A DNA stretch of 53,145 bases. Origin: a bacterium (GTDB lineage Bacteria > SM23-31). Under the pieces are notes generated by a model that ran no database searches, was not told the origin of the DNA, and saw only the letters and a list, made by a program, of their open reading frames with translations. Shown one piece after another: positions 24,366-33,767 of this stretch (the stretch's first letter is position 1; the number at the start of each line of letters is the position of its first letter). The DNA is taken from contig JANQEH010000312.1 in assembly GCA_028278455.1 (NCBI GenBank), positions 1-53,145 of the forward strand. The letters run 5' to 3'. Both the position numbers and the translations under genes were made by a program.

Positions 24366-26507
24366 TTAACGCGATCTGGATTTATAGGCATTAGCCGTAA
24401 CCGGGATTTTCAGAATATCACCAGGATCGATCCTGGATGTTCTCAGCCTGTTAGCGGCTTTTATTGCTCCCACGGTAGTTTTAAACTTTCTTGAGATATC
24501 CCAGAGTGTATCATTCCTTTTTACTGTATAATATACCAGAGATGTATTTCCATCCTCAGATTCTTCGATTGTAATACTCATAAATATCTTTATCTTGTTC
24601 CCCGGATAGATGACACTCCTTTTTGTCAGGTTATTCCATTTATAAATATCATTGAGAGAAACGTCATAGAGTTTGCTGATTCTTGATAATGTTTCGCCTC
24701 TACGTACGGTATGAAAAAACTCATCAATATTCGTTTTTGTCGATCCCGAACCGGCCTTCTCCGGTGCTGCAACTGTACCGGAAGGTCCCGGATCACTTGC
24801 CGGGCTGACTGATATTGGAGCATGTACAGGATCAGCAGTACCCTGCGGCATCCATACGATCACTTCCTGTCCCGGATAAATCCTTGACCTCCTTGAAAGC
24901 CCGTTCCATTTCAGGAGATCGTTCAGCGAAACACCGTAAGCCTGCGAAATATCCCAAATAGTATCACCTTTCCTGATCTTGTAAGACTGTTTCTGCATTT
25001 TATCGAAATTCTTCGGGATGATCTTAGTTCTTACCGGGGCAACATTTTTCGTTGCATATAAAGTACCCACATTCCTGCTTGGATTCGGGATCTGCAATGT
25101 CTGCCCAATCTGCAGGCGCCTAGCATTTCTGATACCATTAACGTTCATCAGCTTTGTAACAGAAACACCATACCACTTTGCAATCTCAGAAAGTGTATCG
25201 CCTGACCTTACCCTGTGCTGGTAAAAAGTAACGAGCTGATCTTTCGGTACCTTGGGAAATTCAGACATAAACCTGTCCTTTGATCCAACCGGAAGTTTCA
25301 GTCTGTATTCATCTCTGTTCAGCGGAGTACACCAGTTCCTGAGCTCGGGATTAAGGTTTTTAATACTATTTTCACTGACACCTGCAGCTTTGGCGATCAC
25401 ATCTATACTTGCAGGTCTTCTAATTATTACTTCGTCGAAATCGAGCGGTTTTGCTGTTGAGGGTTTGAATCCGTATGCAACCGGATTTTTCATAATCTGA
25501 ATACATGCAAAGATCGAGGGTATAAAATTCCTTGTTTCCCTTGGGAGGCTTCTCAGTTTCCAGTAGTCTCTTGTCTTATCCCTGGCTATAGATCTTTTCA
25601 TCCTTTTTGGTGAAACATTATAATTTGCCATCGCAAGGAGCCAGTCCCCATCCCAGTTCTTATGCAAATCCTGAAGGTGACGGAGCGCAGCGTCTGTAGC
25701 CTTAATTGGATTGAATCTCTCATCAACAAATGCGTCTCTTTTCAAACCGTATGCTCTTCCTGTAACAGATACAAATTGCCACATGCCAGCAGCATGAGCA
25801 CGTGAATATGCCCTTGGATTATAACCGCTTTCTATCATTGCCATATAAGCAAGTTCTTCAGGCATTCCCTTTTCCTTTAGTTTTTGCTTGATCATCGGAA
25901 GGTATATGCCAGATCTATCTATATATCTCTGTATAACATCATGCAGTTTAGTCTGGTAGTGGTGTATCCTGTTCAGCACTTTTGTATTAAGCACAAAGGG
26001 AAAGGAGCTGGATGGTGTGTAAGCCGGTTCCGCTACTTCACTGACACCGGTCTCTTTCTCGGGATCAATATCCTCAAGAAGGATTTCCATTGAAGTTTCG
26101 TTAATCTCGACACCTTCCTGCTTGAGAAACTCCCTGTAATTATTCCTGATTCTTGATACAATTCCTATGTATTCAACTGAATCATCTTCATTATCTTCCT
26201 CATATTCCGTAATCAGATCAAGCGCTTCTTCAAACACCTGTTGAGCGGCAATATAATTATCCTGTTCGATATATCTTCCGGCATCGAAATTCATCCTGGT
26301 TAGAATCTGAACGATCTCTGTATATGAGTCGTATTCCGGGTTCAGATCACGTACAGTTATTTCCTTGATCTGAGCTGTCTCAGCTGCAGGATCTGATGGT
26401 TCCGGTACAGGTGAATTCTGAGTCGGCGGGACTTTTGAAAGCCTGGGGGTACATCCAAAAACGGAAAACAATAAACAAAGCACTAAAACTGAATATCTTA
26501 AATGCAT
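24366..26507 (-). CDS. mltD: Membrane-bound lytic transglycosylase (MltD-like) with four LysM domains
   Basis: A 713-residue predicted lipoprotein (signal ending FSVFG-C19) that cleaves peptidoglycan with 1,6-anhydro formation. After a helical N-terminal region of about 200 residues comes the SLT domain with catalytic Glu226 in AMIESGYNPRAYS, AAGMWQFVSVTGRAYGL and MANYNVSP. Four LysM repeats follow at about 431-475, 508-552, 599-642 and 659-702, joined by a Pro/Ala/Ser-rich linker between the second and third. ATG at 26507 has GGAG six bases before it. It is separated from rplS by 96 bp with no clear terminator. Confidence 0.92.
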   Translation of the reverse strand: MHLRYSVLVLCLLFSVFGCTPRLSKVPPTQNSPVPEPSDPAAETAQIKEITVRDLNPEYDSYTEIVQILTRMNFDAGRYIEQDNYIAAQQVFEEALDLITEYEEDNEDDSVEYIGIVSRIRNNYREFLKQEGVEINETSMEILLEDIDPEKETGVSEVAEPAYTPSSSFPFVLNTKVLNRIHHYQTKLHDVIQRYIDRSGIYLPMIKQKLKEKGMPEELAYMAMIESGYNPRAYSRAHAAGMWQFVSVTGRAYGLKRDAFVDERFNPIKATDAALRHLQDLHKNWDGDWLLAMANYNVSPKRMKRSIARDKTRDYWKLRSLPRETRNFIPSIFACIQIMKNPVAYGFKPSTAKPLDFDEVIIRRPASIDVIAKAAGVSENSIKNLNPELRNWCTPLNRDEYRLKLPVGSKDRFMSEFPKVPKDQLVTFYQHRVRSGDTLSEIAKWYGVSVTKLMNVNGIRNARRLQIGQTLQIPNPSRNVGTLYATKNVAPVRTKIIPKNFDKMQKQSYKIRKGDTIWDISQAYGVSLNDLLKWNGLSRRSRIYPGQEVIVWMPQGTADPVHAPISVSPASDPGPSGTVAAPEKAGSGSTKTNIDEFFHTVRRGETLSRISKLYDVSLNDIYKWNNLTKRSVIYPGNKIKIFMSITIEESEDGNTSLVYYTVKRNDTLWDISRKFKTTVGAIKAANRLRTSRIDPGDILKIPVTANAYKSRSR

Positions 26508-26603
26508 ATGCTTCTCCGGTTTAATCCGAGTTCTCGCCCATTATATGATCGGCAAACCTGACTGCATGCTTTGATCAGAAACACAATAACACAAGCAGCT
26601 TAA

Positions 26604-26945
26604 CTATCTTTTTTCCTTTATACGAGCTGCTTTGCCTGTCAACTTCCTGAGGTAATACAGTTTTGCTCTACGTACTCGTCCGCGAGATATCAGCTTGATC
26701 TTCGTGATCATCGGTGATTTCAGCGGGAATATTCTTTCCACACCTATACCTTCGGAAATCTTTCGTACTGTAAATGTTCTGGTCTCAGCCGCACTGCTGA
26801 ATTTTATTACGATCCCTCTAAAGATCTGTATACGTTCTTTATCACCTTCAATGACTCTTACGTGGACTTCAACTGTATCTCCAACGTTAAATTTCGGGTG
26901 ATCGATCTCTTCTTTTTTAGGTTCTTTTACTGCTGCCTCACTCAT
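26604..26945 (-). CDS. rplS: 50S ribosomal protein L19
   Basis: A 113-residue L19: [51 protein letters not shown] and [17 protein letters not shown] are family segments; the basic end KEKR is typical. A short acidic N-terminal extension ([12 protein letters not shown]) precedes the core. The start overlaps the end of trmD by 8 bp; this is the last gene of the ffh-rpsP-khpA-rimM-trmD-rplS operon. Confidence 0.97.
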   Translation of the reverse strand: MSEAAVKEPKKEEIDHPKFNVGDTVEVHVRVIEGDKERIQIFRGIVIKFSSAAETRTFTVRKISEGIGVERIFPLKSPMITKIKLISRGRVRRAKLYYLRKLTGKAARIKEKR

Positions 26946-27654
26946 TCTTTTTGCCCTCTATCTCTATTAAGTACTTCTCAAACAGGTCCTTTCTTACAGA
27001 CTCTGTTTTTTCTTCAGATTTTCTTAACCGCCATTCAGCGATGTCTTTATGTCTGCCGCTTAGCAGGATTTCCGGAACTTCCTTTCCATTCCAGTCTGCA
27101 GGCCTCGTATAGGACGGATAACCAAGCAAACCCGAACTGAATGAATCCGTACCCGGAGAAAGCGAATTGCCGAGAACACCGGCAACAAGCCTTGAAACAC
27201 CATCTATCAACACAAGAGCAGGTATCTCACCGCCGGAAAGTACATAATCACCTATCGATATTTCTTCATCGATCCATGAATCAAGCACTCTCTGATCAAC
27301 ACCCTTATACCTGCCACAAAGAACAACCAGATTATCAAGCTCTTTAAGCTCTTCGAGTTTTTTTTGATCGAGTGGACCACCCATTGGAGACATATAGACG
27401 AACCTGGATTTCTTCTCACCTTTCTTCACCGGCAGAGATTTTAAAGCCTTATCAATAGGCTCCGGAATCATCACCATACCACTGCCGCCTCCAAAAGGAT
27501 AATCGTCTAAATGCTTATGCCGCCCTTCCGCAAAGTCCCGTAAATTGATCACATCGACCTGAACCAACTCCTTTTCCTGTGCTCTTTTCAGGATAGTCTC
27601 CTGCAAGGGTCCTTCGAATATCACAGGAAAAGCAGTTATCACATAAAAGTGCAT
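26938..27654 (-). CDS. trmD: tRNA (guanine37-N1)-methyltransferase
   Basis: Makes m1G37 in tRNAs with a G at position 36, preventing +1 frameshifting. About 238 residues with the trefoil-knot motifs: [55 protein letters not shown] and [16 protein letters not shown]. The ATG at 27654 begins the family N-terminus ([10 protein letters not shown]); in-frame upstream sequence is AT-rich and unlike TrmD. No strong ribosome-binding site, so coupling with rimM is likely. Confidence 0.96.
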   Translation of the reverse strand: MHFYVITAFPVIFEGPLQETILKRAQEKELVQVDVINLRDFAEGRHKHLDDYPFGGGSGMVMIPEPIDKALKSLPVKKGEKKSRFVYMSPMGGPLDQKKLEELKELDNLVVLCGRYKGVDQRVLDSWIDEEISIGDYVLSGGEIPALVLIDGVSRLVAGVLGNSLSPGTDSFSSGLLGYPSYTRPADWNGKEVPEILLSGRHKDIAEWRLRKSEEKTESVRKDLFEKYLIEIEGKKNE

Positions 27655-27716
27655 AAAAACACATCTATAAGTGTAAATATCATAAACACTAAAAACAACA
27701 AAAAAAATCATAAATC

Positions 27717-28220
27717 TCAGTCAAACAATCCTTCTATAGGCTCTATTATTATCAGCCTTTTCTCGAGATCGATATCTATAACGATCTCTTTAACCAACGG
27801 AACAAGATAATCCTTATTATTCCAATAAACCTGCAAAAGATCATTTGCAGGATTATTAATCACTTCTCTTACCTCCCCGTACTCTTTCCTTTCATCATCT
27901 AATATCCTGCAACCTATTAGATCAAAAACATAAAAACTGTTTTCAGAGAGCTCCTTCAACGATCCTTCGGGAATACATAGTTCTTTCCCTATCAATTCCT
28001 CGGCAGTATTTCTGTCTTCTATCTCTTTCAGCCCTACCCTGAAATTACTCTTAACCTTTTGGACACTGGATACGGTCAATATCCTTTCATAATCACTGCC
28101 TGTAATAAAAACTTCAGCACCTGTACCGAAATTATCCGAATTCCCGGAATAAGCCTTTACGATCACCTGTCCTTTCAGACCATGGACTTTTAATATCTTA
28201 CCTAAATGTATCAGTCCCAA
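27717..28220 (-). CDS. rimM: Ribosome maturation factor RimM
   Basis: A 167-residue 16S rRNA-processing factor that acts on the 30S head. N-terminal beta-barrel IHLGKILKVHGLKGQVIVKA, then the PRC-barrel domain with FYVFDLIGCRI, YGEVREVINNPANDLLQVYW and LVPLVKEIVIDIDLEKRLI. The start is a TTG at 28220 with GGTG five bases upstream; no ATG or GTG lies in frame between the upstream stop and the conserved core. Confidence 0.94.
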   Translation of the reverse strand: MGLIHLGKILKVHGLKGQVIVKAYSGNSDNFGTGAEVFITGSDYERILTVSSVQKVKSNFRVGLKEIEDRNTAEELIGKELCIPEGSLKELSENSFYVFDLIGCRILDDERKEYGEVREVINNPANDLLQVYWNNKDYLVPLVKEIVIDIDLEKRLIIIEPIEGLFD

Positions 28221-28268
28221 TTCAACACCAGCTTTTAATCTGAAGAACGAATACTAAAAAACTAACTC

Positions 28269-28499
28269 CTATTCAAGAATTTCGAGAACAGCGCGCTTAC
28301 CGGATTTAGCAGAGGCTGCACCCAGTAGAGTTCTGATCGATTTTGCAGTTTGGCCGCGTTTTCCGATTACTTTACCAAGGTCACCTTCACCGACACGAAG
28401 CTCATAAACAGTAGTGCGTTCACCTTCAACTTCAGTTACCTTGACGTTATCCGGATTATCAACTAAATGCTTGGCGATAAACTCGACAAATTCTCTCAT
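28269..28499 (-). CDS. khpA: KH-domain RNA-binding protein KhpA
   Basis: A 76-residue single-KH protein (YlqC/KhpA family) always found between rpsP and rim[20 protein letters not shown] and [20 protein letters not shown], which contains the GxxG RNA-binding loop (GKRG). The ATG at 28499 has AAGGAG six bases upstream, which decides against a longer in-frame start at 28547. In other bacteria KhpA works with KhpB in RNA regulation and cell shape. Confidence 0.94.
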   Translation of the reverse strand: MREFVEFIAKHLVDNPDNVKVTEVEGERTTVYELRVGEGDLGKVIGKRGQTAKSIRTLLGAASAKSGKRAVLEILE

Positions 28500-28551
28500 T
28501 CCACTCTCCTTGTTTGATTCCCGTTGAGCCCTTAAATATCTATTCAATTTC

Positions 28552-28563
28552 CGTTCTAGAACG
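28552..28563. promoter_or_regulatory. 12-bp perfect palindrome in the rpsP-khpA gap
   Basis: CGTTCTAGAACG, self-complementary, lies in the 180-bp gap between rpsP and khpA. It could be a dimeric operator for transcription restarting at khpA. No convincing promoter was found beside it, so its role is open. A six-bp hairpin (TTCGGA/TCCGAA, 28660-28679) directly follows the rpsP stop and may be an mRNA-end or attenuating structure. Confidence 0.3.
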
Positions 28564-28679
28564 TTTTATCTTTTTACCAGGGAATAACGACCAATATTAG
28601 AGAATCCGTTACATTGCCATACAAAAATAATTAGAATATACGATACTTATCATATTAAGTTCGGAATTACATATCCGAA

Positions 28680-29333
28680 TTATTCTTTAGTTTCTTCTGC
28701 CGGTTTTTCCGGAGCAGGTTCTTCCTTGGTTTCTTCCTTCCCGGATTCCGGTTCTTCTGCTTTTGCTTCTTCGGGTTTCTCATCTTCCTCAGGCTCTTCA
28801 GCTGCAGGAGCAGATTCTTCGGCTGCTTCTACTTTCTCAGGAACCTCTTCGGCTGCGGCCGGCGTTTCTTCTGCTGGTGGAGTTTCCGCAGTTTCTTCTT
28901 CTACAGGAGCAGTTTCTTCGACAGTTGCCGCTTCTTCTATTGGCGCCTCAGCGGCTTTCGCTTTTTCAGCTTTCTTCTTCTCTGCCTTTGCCTGTTTGTT
29001 TTTCAGTTTCAGTTCCTGAAGCATTTCAAACTTCTGAAGCTCTTCCTTTATAATATCTTCAGATTTCCCATTTTTAATCAGGTCGAACTCTAGCATAATA
29101 CCCTGCGAAGAAAGTAGTCTTTTTACTGTAGTTGAAGGAATCGCGCCTTTACCCAGCCAACCGAGAGCTTTTTCCCGCTTTATCTCAAGAGTAATTGGTT
29201 CTGAAAGAGGATCGTAATACCCAATGAACTCTATATTACGCCCATCACGGGGAAACCTGCTGTCAGCTACTGCTATCCTGTAAAAAGGACGCTTTTTTCT
29301 ACCGAATCTCGCTAATCGAATTTTCGTTGCCAC
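28680..29333 (-). CDS. rpsP: 30S ribosomal protein S16 with long acidic C-terminal tail
   Basis: Residues 1-85 are a normal S16 ([43 protein letters not shown]). After a Lys-rich helix (about 85-125) comes a tail of about 90 residues made almost only of Glu, Ala, Pro, Lys and Thr, taking the protein to 217 residues against 80-90 in Escherichia coli. Extended S16 proteins are known in the Bacteroidota lineage, from memory. Start is a GTG at 29333. The tail DNA gives long false serine-rich frames on the other strand. Second gene of the ffh operon. Confidence 0.95.
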   Translation of the reverse strand: MATKIRLARFGRKKRPFYRIAVADSRFPRDGRNIEFIGYYDPLSEPITLEIKREKALGWLGKGAIPSTTVKRLLSSQGIMLEFDLIKNGKSEDIIKEELQKFEMLQELKLKNKQAKAEKKKAEKAKAAEAPIEEAATVEETAPVEEETAETPPAEETPAAAEEVPEKVEAAEESAPAAEEPEEDEKPEEAKAEEPESGKEETKEEPAPEKPAEETKE

Positions 29334-29442
29334 TCTTTTACAAATTCCTTTCTTTATGTGATCTATTTTCTATTATAATTCTCTCATTATAATTTGTAAA
29401 CGCAGGCAGCTACCTGCAGCTACATTATACTGTCTTTATTAA

Positions 29443-30774
29443 TCAGAAACCGAAATTCATACCCTTCATACCCTTCTTACCAAAACCCTGGCGGGACATT
29501 TTCTTGATCATCTTCTGCATCTGAAAGAACTGTTTCAGCAGCCTGTTGACATCCTGCACTGCCGTTCCGCTTCCTTTTGCTATCCGCTGTCTCCTGCTAC
29601 CATTTATGATCTTCGGGCTCGATCTTTCATGTAATGTCATTGAACTAATGATAGCCTCCGTTCTCTTCAGCGCTCCTTCATCCATCTTCAAACCTTTTAC
29701 GGGCAGTTTATTCATACCCGGGATGAACTCAAGAAGATTCTCAAGAGGCCCCATATTCTTAAGCTGCTGCAGCTGCTCCAGGAAATCCTCGAAAGTGAAT
29801 TCCGCACTCCTGAGCCGTTCCTCGAGTTTTGCAGCCTTTTCCTCGTCTATTGCTTCCTGGGCTTTCTCAACAAGCGTAATAACATCCCCCATACCCAGGA
29901 TCCGGGATGCCATCCTTTCAGGATGAAATGGTTCGAGATCTTCGACTTTTTCACCGACAGATATGAACCTGATAGGTTTACCTGTCACTTTACTTATCGA
30001 AAGCGCTGCACCACCTTTGGCATCACCATCCAGTTTTGTAAGAACAACTCCGGAAAAATCGAGACGCTCAAGAAAAACCGAAGCTGTGTTCACCGCATCC
30101 TGCCCTGTCATACCGTCTGCAACAAAAAGTATTTCGTGCGGCATGGCCTTTGCTTTAAGCGCTGAAAGCTCCTGCATCATCGTTTCGTCGATATGCAGCC
30201 TGCCTGCAGTATCGAGGATCAGAACATCCCCGCTAACCCTCCTGCACTCCTCAAGTGATGCATTCGCTATCTTTACAGGATCTGTCTCCTCCATTCCAAG
30301 TATCGGGATAGCAAGAGACTTACCGAGAACTTCCAGCTGTTTTCTTGCAGCCGGCCTGTAAACATCGGCAGACGCCAGAAAAGGTGATCTGCCTTTCTTT
30401 TTCAAATAACGCGCTAATTTAGCACAAAAAGTGGTCTTACCCGACCCCTGCAAACCGACAACCATTACAACTGTCGGAGGAGTTGGCTCCATCTTAATGT
30501 CCTTAAACGGCTCTCCAAGAAGCCCCGTCAATTCATCATTGATAATCTTGACGATAAGCTGGGCGGGGGTAATACTTCTGAGAACCTCCTGCCCGAGGGC
30601 CTTTTCCTGAACCGAAGCGATAAAATCTTTGGCAACCTTGTAATTAACATCGGCTTCCAGCAGAACACGCCGGATGGAGCGCATAGTTTCGGCGATGTTC
30701 TTCTCGGTTATCTTCCCTTCACCGCGCAGCTTCTTCAGTACAGATTCAAGTTTTAACGTCAGCTCATTAAGCAT
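29443..30774 (-). CDS. ffh: Signal recognition particle GTPase Ffh
   Basis: A 443-residue SRP54 homologue that, with 4.5S RNA, targets nascent membrane proteins. N domain (LKKLRGEGKITEKNIAETMR), G domain with GLQGSGKTTFCAKLARYL, DVYRPAARKQL, DTAGRLHID and TKLDGDAKGGAAL, then the Met-rich M domain (PGMNKLPVKGLKMDEGALKR, MTLHERSSPKIINGSRRQRI, QMQKMIKKMSRQGFGKKGMK). The 4.5S RNA gene was not found nearby. First gene of the ribosomal/tRNA-modification operon; a 500-bp divergent gap precedes it. Confidence 0.97.
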   Translation of the reverse strand: MLNELTLKLESVLKKLRGEGKITEKNIAETMRSIRRVLLEADVNYKVAKDFIASVQEKALGQEVLRSITPAQLIVKIINDELTGLLGEPFKDIKMEPTPPTVVMVVGLQGSGKTTFCAKLARYLKKKGRSPFLASADVYRPAARKQLEVLGKSLAIPILGMEETDPVKIANASLEECRRVSGDVLILDTAGRLHIDETMMQELSALKAKAMPHEILFVADGMTGQDAVNTASVFLERLDFSGVVLTKLDGDAKGGAALSISKVTGKPIRFISVGEKVEDLEPFHPERMASRILGMGDVITLVEKAQEAIDEEKAAKLEERLRSAEFTFEDFLEQLQQLKNMGPLENLLEFIPGMNKLPVKGLKMDEGALKRTEAIISSMTLHERSSPKIINGSRRQRIAKGSGTAVQDVNRLLKQFFQMQKMIKKMSRQGFGKKGMKGMNFGF

Positions 30775-31274
30775 TATCGAAAATCACCGCTTCAATTCCG
30801 GTTATCCTAAAGCCTTTTAATTTAAGTAATATCTTTATCAAATACAAATATTTTTTCAGTTTACACGCACACTGAACCGACTACAGTCTAATAAAGTAAA
30901 TTTTTGCCCAAATACCAACAAAAATCTATTAAAAACAAATATTTATTTTATGTAAACATCTAATAAAGCCCACGGTTATTCAAAGAATTTTTTTAGGATA
31001 TTTCGAATTTTTGTTAAGATCACATGAGGGGTTTGGGCAAGTGATGTGTATTATTTATGACTAACCGGGAATAACAATGTATAAACACCTGATATTTTCA
31101 GCACTTTTTTAATTGAACAGCATCTTCTATTTACTGAATCTGAAAGATGACTCTGAATCGATAATCAGAACAAAGTTGAAAGATATTCCATATATACAAA
31201 TAGAAGTTCTTTCTTGAAAAAATTTATTGCGGTTATAGTGCCAGTCTCAAATAACGGCTTTTTTGGAGATCAAA
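30775..31274. other. Gene-free divergent region between ffh and the LVIVD-repeat gene
   Basis: A 500-bp AT-rich stretch with no credible reading frame. It should carry the promoters of both flanking genes. Seen in it: a direct repeat TCTAATAAAG at 30887-30896 and 30959-30968; an inverted repeat TTCAGT/ACTGAA (30855-30860 and 30871-30876); and a possible plus-strand -10 TATAGT at 31234-31239 without a good -35. No RNA gene was recognised. Confidence 0.6.
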
Positions 31275-33512
31275 ATGGGAGTTTTAAGGTCATCTGTGAT
31301 CGTCTTCATATTCCTTGTTTATCATTCAGCCATTTCGCAGACATCATATGACAGCAACTTCAACGGGATTGATCCGTCAATTCGTTCTTCTTCGGGTGTT
31401 ATTGGTATAACCACTCAACCTGAGCAGTATTGGAACACAGAGCTTATAGGCAAATGGAGTACAGGTCCATGTGATGTTGTTAAGGTTCATGAAAACTTTC
31501 TCCTCCTGAAGAAAGGCTGCTTCCTGGAGATAAATGATATTACTGATCCGGCTAATCCTGTATATATCAGCAAAGTATGCAGTGGTGGCAATATACTGGA
31601 TATCGATGCTGCGGGAAACTTTGTCTATATAGTTATAAAAGAAGGATTCGAGATTATAGACATTAGTGATGTTTACTTTCCTGCGATAGTCGGCAGGATT
31701 GATATTCTCTATGGTGATCTTAAAGATGTTTTTATCTCCGGAAATACTGTATACCTGGCTGATTCCAATAATGGATTGTTATTTGTTGACATAAGCGATC
31801 CCAGGGAACCGGTTGTTACCGAAACTCTTTATACGGGTACAAGATATTATGGTGTTGTAGCTGCAAAGGATGTGATTTTTATCGCAGATATTGATACCGG
31901 TCTAAGAGTATACATACGTGACACAAACAATGATCTAATCCAGTGCGGGGTTATTTTCGGTGAAGGTCTCGCAAAGAAGTTATATATTAACGACAGAAGA
32001 TTATTCATGGTTGGAGTAGATAAATTATTTATCCTGGATATTACACATCCGTCAAATCCAGTCCCGGATTGTGAGATTGATATCCAGTGGATAGAAGATA
32101 TAGCATTTGACGATCAATTTCTATATATACTGAGTTTCACTTCATTAAGCACAGCGATGCTGACGGACCCTGAAAATATAAAAACTCTAGATTTCAGAAC
32201 CACCTTAAATTTACCGAGATATCAGAACAGAGATATAGATGTTTACAAAGGTATTGCCTATTGCGGTAACGATGTTTACGGCCTAAGGCTGCTCAATGTT
32301 GAAAATCCTTTTTCACCTTCCTTCCATAAGTTTATATTAAGCGGAGGGGGATTTAACGGTATTGCGGTAAATGATTCTTTTATCGTTCTCGAGAATAGTA
32401 GCCTGGGATTGTGTGTTTTCGATAAAAAGTATTCCTCTAATCCTAAATTATTGGGTACCGCTAGCACATCAGGCTTCGCCAGGGATATAAATATCGTGGG
32501 AAACCATGTCTACCTGGTAGATAATTATGGATTGCACCTGATCGATATAACTGATCCAGCGAATCCTCTTGAGATCAACAGCTTTAAATACCAGAAGAAT
32601 GATTATCCCAGTCCACAGGAAGTGATAATAGATGGAAATTATGCTTATTATGTCAACGGGCCCGAAGGTGTTTCCATATTAGATATCAGCAATCCCTTGT
32701 CTTTGTATATTTGCAGTACTATTTATAACCGGCAATTTATCACAATTGAGAGTATTGATATAATTGATAATTACATCTACCTATTGGATAATCACCGGGG
32801 ATTATTCATTTATGATATCACCGACGTAAACAATCCAGTTTTCAGAAAGCACATAGACATTGGTGGTCTTAAATATAAAATATCAATAAACCGGGAGAAT
32901 GCCTTTATTACCGGTGATGATGGTATCTTAATATATAATCTTGGTGACAGGGAGAATCCTGTTCTTGCTGGAAAATATAACCATAAAATGGGAAATATGA
33001 TTATCCGGGGAAATGTTGGATTTTTTGAAAATTGGAATAATGGTGTTAGGATTCTCGATCTGAGTGATCCCGCAAATCCTTTTGAATGCGGTTATTTCAT
33101 GACAATCAATAGTGTTGATGATTTAGCAGTTGATAGAGATTTTATATATGCAGTTGATAGTTTTTTTGGCCTGTATATTGTCAAGAATGATTATATCACA
33201 ACTGAAATAATCGAATCTCCGGATCAATTACCTTTTGAATCCAGGCTCCACCAGAACCACCCCAATCCTTTCAATCCGGTAACAACGATAAAGTATTGTC
33301 TCCCTGAGAACACCACTGTCAATATTACTATCTACGATATTCTTGGAAGAAAGGTAAATGAACTGGTAAACGGCTTCAAGCCTGTCGGAACGTATGAGAT
33401 CCGGTGGAACGGGACAAACGAAATCGGTCACAAAGTAGCGTCAGGGATCTATTTCTACCGGATTAAGACTGACAGATTTTCAAAGGTCAGAAGAATGACT
33501 CTGATAAGGTAG
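31275..33512 (+). CDS. Secreted LVIVD-repeat beta-propeller protein with C-terminal sorting/FlgD-Ig tail
   Basis: A 745-residue exported protein: signal peptide (to about SAISQ) followed by about eleven LVIVD-type repeats of 40-50 residues, each with a strand such as LEINDITDPANPV, LLFVDISDPREPV, LHLIDITDPANPL or VRILDLSDPANPF. These form beta-propellers of surface proteins. The last about 90 residues (NHPNPFNPVTTIKY, ITIYDILGRKVNELV, ASGIYFYRIKT, RRMTLIR) are the domain used for type IX export and anchoring in Bacteroidota and seen on many secreted proteins of FCB candidate phyla. Start ATG at 31275 has GGAG six bases upstream; an in-frame TTG at 31263 overlaps that site. Confidence 0.87.
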   Translation: MGVLRSSVIVFIFLVYHSAISQTSYDSNFNGIDPSIRSSSGVIGITTQPEQYWNTELIGKWSTGPCDVVKVHENFLLLKKGCFLEINDITDPANPVYISKVCSGGNILDIDAAGNFVYIVIKEGFEIIDISDVYFPAIVGRIDILYGDLKDVFISGNTVYLADSNNGLLFVDISDPREPVVTETLYTGTRYYGVVAAKDVIFIADIDTGLRVYIRDTNNDLIQCGVIFGEGLAKKLYINDRRLFMVGVDKLFILDITHPSNPVPDCEIDIQWIEDIAFDDQFLYILSFTSLSTAMLTDPENIKTLDFRTTLNLPRYQNRDIDVYKGIAYCGNDVYGLRLLNVENPFSPSFHKFILSGGGFNGIAVNDSFIVLENSSLGLCVFDKKYSSNPKLLGTASTSGFARDINIVGNHVYLVDNYGLHLIDITDPANPLEINSFKYQKNDYPSPQEVIIDGNYAYYVNGPEGVSILDISNPLSLYICSTIYNRQFITIESIDIIDNYIYLLDNHRGLFIYDITDVNNPVFRKHIDIGGLKYKISINRENAFITGDDGILIYNLGDRENPVLAGKYNHKMGNMIIRGNVGFFENWNNGVRILDLSDPANPFECGYFMTINSVDDLAVDRDFIYAVDSFFGLYIVKNDYITTEIIESPDQLPFESRLHQNHPNPFNPVTTIKYCLPENTTVNITIYDILGRKVNELVNGFKPVGTYEIRWNGTNEIGHKVASGIYFYRIKTDRFSKVRRMTLIR

Positions 33513-33710
33513 TGTAGTCTTCCCTGTATAGAAAATCCCTATATATCACTTTGTTAAGTAGGACTATTATATACCCCCTATTCCTTATTTATAAGGAGAA
33601 TTCTTTTTATTTTCAATTCTTATTATGATAATATTATTTCCGTAAATTTTCGGGAATATTGAACAGACCTTTATTGTATAAAAATTGATCCGATAGTATA
33701 AAGGAAATTA

Positions 33711-33739
33711 TTGACTTAGATAAAAAATTTGATTTTATT
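33711..33739 (+). promoter_or_regulatory. Candidate promoter of the racemase-family gene
   Basis: TTGACT (33711-33716) and TTTATT (33734-33739) are 17 bp apart, predicting a start near 33746 and a leader of about 20 nt before the ATG at 33768. The rest of the 33513-33767 gap is AT-rich, with no clear terminator for the upstream gene. Confidence 0.45.
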
Positions 33740-33767
33740 ACCGGGAAATCATCATTCAGGAGAAAAA

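Noticed and set aside
28726..29053. Long plus-strand serine/alanine-rich and leucine-rich frames opposite rpsP
   Set aside because: They are the reverse complement of the Glu/Ala/Pro repeat tail of S16; composition is explained entirely by that tail.
30855..30876. Inverted repeat TTCAGT/ACTGAA as a terminator
   Set aside because: No T-run after it in either direction and the arms are only six bp; at most an operator-like site.
30775..31274. 4.5S RNA or other small RNA gene in the gap before ffh
   Set aside because: The conserved SRP RNA core was not found on either strand; only short repeats are present.
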